A model generated the notes under the pieces. That model searched no databases. It had not been told where the DNA came from and was given only the letters and a program-made list of their open reading frames with translations. This document shows positions 60,422-64,000 of a stretch of 64,000 nucleotides of DNA, piece after piece. A program made the position numbers and the translations under genes. Origin of the DNA: an uncultured Lachnospiraceae bacterium (GTDB lineage Bacteria > Bacillota > Clostridia > Lachnospirales > Lachnospiraceae); contig CAJUNB010000011.1 in NCBI GenBank assembly GCA_910587635.1, positions 62,001-126,000 of the forward strand. The letters are read 5' to 3'. The stretch's first letter is position 1; every line of letters begins with the position of its first letter.

Positions 60422-60426
60422 GGGTA
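60406..60426 (+). repeat. dispersed GAACAAGGG repeat spanning a stop codon
   Basis: GCCCTTTGTCCACTGAGGGTA. It encodes the C-terminal residues PFVH and the stop TGA of the lipoprotein gene, as the repeat arm at 14998-15015 does for the ABC-like gene. Confidence 0.8.
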
Positions 60427-60433
60427 ACGGGGG

Positions 60434-60886
60434 ATGAATAAGAGCAAATCAAAAAAGAACCGGAAAATAATAAGGCGTATTTTATGTACAGCTGCGGGGG
60501 TTATGGCAGCCGTCATATTTTATTCAGCATACTGGTTTCATGTAATTCCCCATAGAAAATATAGCAATGAAGATATCGGGATATGTCCAGAAGCCTATGA
60601 GATAGAAGAGGCAGATAGAAATATTGATTTCCGGCGGGTAAAGAATCTCCGTGTCTATCTGGAGCGCAACGGGGTGCCTCTGACGACAGATCTGACTGAG
60701 ATCGATCAATGGCAGGGAGGAGATACTGTCGTGTGGCAGAAACATATCGGCATCGTCTCTGATATCCGAAACAGAAAAGGGATTCCTTTCGTGATACACA
60801 ATGCCAATCCGGTTCAGCTGCAATACGAAGAAGATATTCTGGAGATTTGGGGAAAGATCGTGGGGCACTATCGGATGAGTCAGTGA
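60434..60886 (+). CDS. DUF1287-like protein with internal deletion
   Basis: Encodes a 150-residue membrane-anchored protein. A basic N-terminus and one hydrophobic segment (about 12-35) lead to YSNEDIGI, then directly to CPEAYEIEEADRNIDFRRVKNLRVYLERNGVPLTTDLTEIDQWQGGDTVVWQKHIGIVSDIRNRKGIPFVIHNANPVQLQYEEDILEIWGKIVGHYRMS. These blocks match the two ends of DUF1287 proteins as I remember them. The usual 60-70 residue segment between them, which includes the conserved GVCTDVV-type cysteine, is missing. Without that Cys the NlpC/P60-like fold should not be catalytic. It may be a decaying gene or a binding remnant. It follows the lipoprotein gene by 12 bp. Confidence 0.65.
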   Translation: MNKSKSKKNRKIIRRILCTAAGVMAAVIFYSAYWFHVIPHRKYSNEDIGICPEAYEIEEADRNIDFRRVKNLRVYLERNGVPLTTDLTEIDQWQGGDTVVWQKHIGIVSDIRNRKGIPFVIHNANPVQLQYEEDILEIWGKIVGHYRMSQ

Positions 60887-60887
60887 C

Positions 60888-61409
60888 TTACCGTTTCCAG
60901 CGGTCAATAGAATACCCTCTTTTGCGCAGGACGTTTGTGTACCGTTCAAAAAAATTCAGGAACAGTTCCCGTTCTTTTTCCTGATGGAGGTTGGGAATCG
61001 TGTATCTGGCGTTGGCGTCACTGTCGCCGATTTCGATTTTGATACCGTAGGCAGGGCCGTTTTTATAGACGAACCAGGCCTGCCGGGTTTTTCTGTAATA
61101 ATTTGTCTCTTTGATTTCATCGATATCTATGTAGAGGGGCTCTGCGTACTGGATCATGGCCCTGTCGATCTCCAGGATCACCACCTGGAAATCCTCTCTG
61201 CGATAACCGACAATGTAATTATGGAAAGTCGTTGCCTTTGTATCGGCAATCAGCCCTTTGCGGAAGGCCTGGTCGGTGGCGCCGGCATACAGGATCCTGT
61301 AACTTTCCCCCTCTGATACGGCATCGTTAAATATTTCACGCAATCTCTTTTTGTTTTCCGTGCTGATCTCTTCGTCAAATTTTGATGTCTTTTTGAAAAA
61401 CAGGCCCAT
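60888..61409 (-). CDS. conserved protein of unknown function
   Basis: Encodes a 173-residue soluble protein that I do not recognise. It has no signal peptide or membrane segment. It starts MGLFFKKTSKFDEEISTENKKRLREIF and ends in a basic helix (LFLNFFERYTNVLRKRGYSIDRWKR). Alternating strands such as YRILYAGAT, FHNYIVGYRREDFQVVILEIDR and AWFVYKNGPAYGIKIEIGD suggest a small beta-rich domain, perhaps of the PH-like kind. It converges on the DUF1287-like gene with 1 bp between stops. Confidence 0.65.
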   Translation of the reverse strand: MGLFFKKTSKFDEEISTENKKRLREIFNDAVSEGESYRILYAGATDQAFRKGLIADTKATTFHNYIVGYRREDFQVVILEIDRAMIQYAEPLYIDIDEIKETNYYRKTRQAWFVYKNGPAYGIKIEIGDSDANARYTIPNLHQEKERELFLNFFERYTNVLRKRGYSIDRWKR

Positions 61410-61659
61410 TTCTTACCCCTCGCAAAGAACTTTTGTTTTTCCACAGGAAACTTCACGCCGCGTATCGCTTGCACGCGACGAACCGCGTAAACGAAGTTCT
61501 TCTTCATTTCTATCCCAAAAGTATAATACCGGAGGGCCAAAAAAGCAATATAAGTTGTTTGCCATGGAGGAAATCGTAATTTCTAAAAATTAGTTGTGGA
61601 AAAAACAGGTGTAATGTGCTATGTTATATTATATATCTACTTTGCAGGAGGACGGTCGA

Positions 61660-63078
61660 ATGAGACAAAATAAAGTATTAATGAACTTAGGTGGAATGCT
61701 GCCTCTGGATGGAAAAGCCGATGCTGAGGCAGTACATATTCAAAGCAGACTTACTACTGGAAGAAATAAATTCAGATCAATTGTAAACAGCGTGTTTGAT
61801 TCGGTCATGAAAATCAGTGCCTTGGATCTGGCTCTTCGCAATAATTCTGAAAAAATATCGGATATCAGTGAGGGAATTAAAGGAATTTCCACTACGGTTG
61901 TGGAAGCTTCCACTGTTACCGGTGAGAGTATGTCAGAGGTTGTAAAAGTACATGAAGGCTTTACAGAATCCATCAGCCAGGTTTCTGCGGCAGCGGGAGA
62001 GATTATGGATGAGATGGGGGCAAGCAGCCATGAGCTTATGTCCATTGTAGATGAATCGCAGAAAACGATTGATGCCTCCAATGAAATGAAAAAGGATATG
62101 CAGCAGCTCCTGGAAGTGCTGAAAAATATGAATGAAGTTATCCGGGGAATCAATTCCATATCTGCCCAGACCAATATGCTGGCTTTGAATGCATCTATTG
62201 AGGCTGCCAGAGCAGGTGAAGCAGGAAAAGGATTTGCAGTAGTGGCAGAGCAGATCAGGAATCTGGCAGATGAGACAAAACAGCTGATTGGCAATATGGA
62301 TGAATTCGTATCCAAGATCGAAGAAGCATCCAAGATGAGCAGCGACAGCCTGGATAAGACTGTAGTAGAGCTGGGCATTATGCAGCAGAACCTGAACAAC
62401 GTTCTCGAGAACTATGCAAAGAATGAAGAAAATATAACAAATATCAATGACTCCATTACGACGATAGCGGCTACGAGCCAGGAGATATTCAGTACCGTTA
62501 CCAATGTACACGATCAGATGGACAGACTGAAAGACGAGTGTACCGTACTGAACGATCAGGCAGAAGATCTGGGAACGGTAGCAGAAAGCCTTAAGAAGAG
62601 TATGGAGCCTGTAAGCTCCATCGAAAAGGAGCTGGATTCATCTGCGCAGATGATGGGAGATATGGTACACGATGTCTTTTATATGCTGGATAATCAGGTG
62701 TTTATCAATACAGTGCAGAATGCTGTTATTGCACATCAGAACTGGCTCAAGACACTGGAAACAATCGTACACAGTAAAGAGCTTTTGCCGCTTCAGACCG
62801 ATGATACGAAATGTGCGTTCGGACATTTCTATTATGCCATCAAGCCCAAAAATGGCATGATTACGAGTATATGGAACGGATTGGCTGATAAACACCGCCG
62901 GTTCCACGGACATGGAAAGAGCGCTATAGAAGCTATCAAACGTCAGGACTATGGAAAAGCGGATGTGGAGTATAAGGAAGCAGCAAAGCTCTCCACAGAG
63001 TTGATTGGAGACTTCAACAGAATTATCGATGCTGCGAAGACTCTGGAGTCGGGAAACAGATCGGTATTTATGATGTAG
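61660..63078 (+). CDS. soluble methyl-accepting chemotaxis protein with CZB domain
   Basis: Encodes a 472-residue cytosolic chemoreceptor without membrane segments. A helical signalling domain (about 60-340) carries the hairpin tip VIRGINSISAQTNMLALNASIEAARAGEAGKGFAVVAEQIRNLADETKQ, which interacts with CheA/CheW. The C-terminal domain (about 360-470) is a CZB zinc-binding domain, with His in AHQNWLKTLE, the cysteine in DTKCAFGHFYYAI and His residues in HRRFHGHGKSAI. CZB receptors sense zinc or oxidants such as hypochlorous acid. The ATG at 61660 follows GGAGGAC. No other chemotaxis gene is in the window. A terminator follows. Confidence 0.94.
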   Translation: MRQNKVLMNLGGMLPLDGKADAEAVHIQSRLTTGRNKFRSIVNSVFDSVMKISALDLALRNNSEKISDISEGIKGISTTVVEASTVTGESMSEVVKVHEGFTESISQVSAAAGEIMDEMGASSHELMSIVDESQKTIDASNEMKKDMQQLLEVLKNMNEVIRGINSISAQTNMLALNASIEAARAGEAGKGFAVVAEQIRNLADETKQLIGNMDEFVSKIEEASKMSSDSLDKTVVELGIMQQNLNNVLENYAKNEENITNINDSITTIAATSQEIFSTVTNVHDQMDRLKDECTVLNDQAEDLGTVAESLKKSMEPVSSIEKELDSSAQMMGDMVHDVFYMLDNQVFINTVQNAVIAHQNWLKTLETIVHSKELLPLQTDDTKCAFGHFYYAIKPKNGMITSIWNGLADKHRRFHGHGKSAIEAIKRQDYGKADVEYKEAAKLSTELIGDFNRIIDAAKTLESGNRSVFMM

Positions 63079-63113
63079 AAACAGTTTGCGGAGAGAGCAT
63101 AGATTCGATCTGC

Positions 63114-63133
63114 GCCCTTGTCCACTGAGGGTA
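63114..63133 (+). repeat. dispersed GAACAAGGG repeat
   Basis: GCCCTTGTCCACTGAGGGTA, between the chemoreceptor gene and its terminator. A second, diverged and partly palindromic copy (TACCCTCGTTCACTGAGAGT) lies at 63192-63212 on the other side of the terminator. GAGGGTA of one can pair with TACCCTC of the other around the terminator hairpin. Confidence 0.8.
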
Positions 63134-63146
63134 GAAGTATAAAAGG

Positions 63147-63183
63147 AACAGCGGTTAGATCAAAGGGTCTGGCCGCTGTTTTT
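63147..63183 (+). terminator. terminator after the chemoreceptor gene
   Basis: AACAGCGGTTAGA pairs with TCTGGCCGCTGTT (two G-U pairs) around TCAAAGGG, followed by TTT. Confidence 0.92.
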
Positions 63184-63270
63184 ATCGTATAGTACCCTCG
63201 TTCACTGAGAGTAAGTTTCTGCGAAATAGAACAAAGATAGATAGCTCACGGAAAATCCGTTAAAAAATGA

Positions 63271-63334
63271 TTGACAACTTTATCCTGCTGTGATACTATA
63301 ATTCACGTGCTGATTCATAGTATCATCAGCAGGA
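63271..63334 (+). promoter_or_regulatory. tRNA operon promoter region overlapped by an inverted repeat
   Basis: TTGACA (63271-63276) and TATAAT (63297-63302) lie before the tRNA-Arg gene, but 20 bp apart, which is longer than optimal. TCCTGCTGTGATACTAT (63283-63299) is the complement, with one bulged base, of 63317-63334, so the -10 region sits in one arm of a 17-bp inverted repeat that ends 12 bp before the tRNA. Confidence 0.6.
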
Positions 63335-63346
63335 TTTGCGCGATTC

Positions 63347-63420
<74 letters not shown>

Positions 63421-63459
63421 TGAAAAGGATGTCGGCCTATAGGCCAGTGACCCTTTTAT

Positions 63460-63534
63460 GGTGGGTATAGCGCAGTTGGTTAGCGCGCCAGATTGTGGCT
63501 CTGGAGGCCAAGGGTTCGAATCCCTTTATCCACC
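63460..63534 (+). tRNA. tRNA-His (anticodon GTG)
   Basis: Acceptor GTGGGTA with TATCCAC, the extra G at 63460 opposite the final C as in all histidine tRNAs, anticodon arm CCAGA-TTGTGGC-TCTGG with GTG at 63495-63497, and GGTTCGAATCC in the T arm. CCA is not encoded. Confidence 0.97.
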
Positions 63535-63559
63535 TTTGTTCAGGAGTGTATTGTCATAA

Positions 63560-63631
63560 TGGGCTATCGCCAAGCGGTAAGGCACAGGACTTTGACTCCT
63601 GCATTCGCTGGTTCGAATCCAGTTAGCCCAG
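63560..63631 (+). tRNA. tRNA-Gln (anticodon TTG)
   Basis: Acceptor TGGGCTA with TAGCCCA, the weak U-A first pair typical of glutamine tRNA, anticodon arm CAGGA-CTTTGAC-TCCTG with TTG, and GGTTCGAATCC in the T arm. CCA is not encoded. Confidence 0.97.
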
Positions 63632-63642
63632 TTTCTATTTAT

Positions 63643-63715
63643 GGGACACTAGCTCAGTCGGTAGAGCACTTGACTTTTAATCAAGTTGTCTGGGGTTCGA
63701 TTCCCCAGTGTCTCA
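63643..63715 (+). tRNA. tRNA-Lys (anticodon TTT)
   Basis: Acceptor GGGACAC with GTGTCTC (one G-U), anticodon arm CTTGA-CTTTTAA-TCAAG with TTT, and GGTTCGATTCC in the T arm. Last gene of the four-tRNA cluster. Confidence 0.97.
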
Positions 63716-63721
63716 TGTGAA

Positions 63722-63765
63722 GACAGGTTTTTTAGCAATCATTGCTAGAAGGCCTGTTTTTTGTT
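63722..63765 (+). terminator. terminator of the tRNA cluster
   Basis: ACAGG and TTTTTTAGCAAT pair with ATTGCTAGAAGG and CCTGT (three G-U pairs), a stem of about 17 bp, followed by TTTTTTG. Confidence 0.9.
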
Positions 63766-63801
63766 CTATCGGAAATTGCTCTGCAAATTTTGGCGATGTA
63801 C

Positions 63802-63830
63802 TTGATTTGGCCGGGAGCATATGCAATAAT
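63802..63830 (+). promoter_or_regulatory. promoter of the gene at the right edge
   Basis: TTGATT (63802-63807), 17 bp, AATAAT (63825-63830) with extended -10 TGC, 57 bp before the ATG at 63888. Confidence 0.55.
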
Positions 63831-63887
63831 TTGCACAGGCAGCAGGTAATCTGTCTGCATACCATGGAAAACGGAAAGGGCGGAAAT

Positions 63888-64000
63888 ATGAAAGAAAGAC
63901 AGAAATTTTTCGAAGAAGCGTTGTCGGATTTTGTACATGATGTAGCTTCTGGCAGCGCTGTCCGGCATCTGGTGGATCTGGGTTATTCTGTGGAGCAGAT
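63888..64000 (+). CDS. partial gene, product unknown
   Basis: The first 37 codons of a gene cut by the window edge. The ATG follows GGAAAGGGCGG; an in-frame ATG at 63864 is possible but lacks a site. The peptide opens MKERQKFFEEALSDFVHDVA and continues SGSAVRHLVDLGYSVEQ, amphipathic and helical, with no signal peptide. I do not recognise the family from this fragment. Confidence 0.65.
   Translation, partial: MKERQKFFEEALSDFVHDVASGSAVRHLVDLGYSVEQ

Overview
The window looks like chromosomal DNA of a gut-type Lachnospiraceae relative (Clostridia, Bacillota). This is inferred from three things: the clostridial order of the spc/alpha ribosomal-protein cluster with a KOW protein between map and infA, the set of surface and sugar genes, and the promoters (TTGnnn-17 bp-TGnTATAAT). 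I cannot name the genus. Nearly all genes are on the + strand.

1-10.7 kb: the 3' part of the spc operon and the whole alpha operon (rpsH, rplF, rplR, rpsE, rpmD, rplO, secY, adk, map, KOW protein, infA, rpmJ, rpsM, rpsK, rpsD, rpoA, rplQ). The genes are ordinary. The spacers are not: several are 200-375 bp long and carry hairpin-forming, tandem and dispersed repeats, and a strong internal promoter sits before rpmJ. 10.9-24.6 kb: a catabolic island between rplQ and the ecfA1-ecfA2-ecfT-truA-rplM-rpsI block that often follows it. The island encodes a YesMN-type two-component system whose kinase has almost no extracytoplasmic sensor, a degenerate double-cassette ABC ATPase relative overlapping the kinase gene, a ribose-type sugar ABC transporter, and four enzymes (TIM-barrel isomerase/epimerase, SIS isomerase, DhaK-DhaL dihydroxyacetone-type kinase, Gfo/Idh/MocA oxidoreductase). 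Together they suggest uptake and phosphorylation of a short ketose or related sugar. An XRE regulator and an M15 peptidase close the island on the minus strand.

24.9-29.3 kb: ECF vitamin transporter energizing module, truA, rplM and rpsI. 29.5-37.7 kb: a secreted CAP-domain protein with surface repeats, MscS channel, two MATE exporters, a short-chain dehydrogenase, thioredoxin reductase and an SH3-NlpC/P60 wall hydrolase. 37.7-38.8 kb: a long AT-rich non-coding stretch with a cluster of DnaA-box-like sites and a 72-bp tandem repeat, upstream of hpf. 39.4-46.6 kb: a TIM-barrel-like protein of unknown role, PPi-type phosphofructokinase, glycogen phosphorylase, 4-alpha-glucanotransferase and a CYTH protein. 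46.7-57.9 kb: a large hybrid sensor kinase divergent from an N-acetylmannosamine-type operon (nanE, binding protein, ABC ATPase, permease, unknown alpha-barrel protein, ROK kinase, RpiR regulator).

57.9-64 kb: a roughly 300-bp foldback element, a DJ-1 protein, a lipoprotein with Asp boxes, a DUF1287-like protein that seems to have lost its catalytic segment, a conserved unknown protein, a soluble CZB chemoreceptor, four tRNA genes (Arg, His, Gln, Lys) and the first 37 codons of a further gene.

The two points most worth following are the candidate three-part regulator (sensorless kinase, AraC response regulator, degenerate ABC ATPase) of the first island, and the rich population of structured intergenic repeats, some with compensatory base changes, that occupy even the ribosomal operon.
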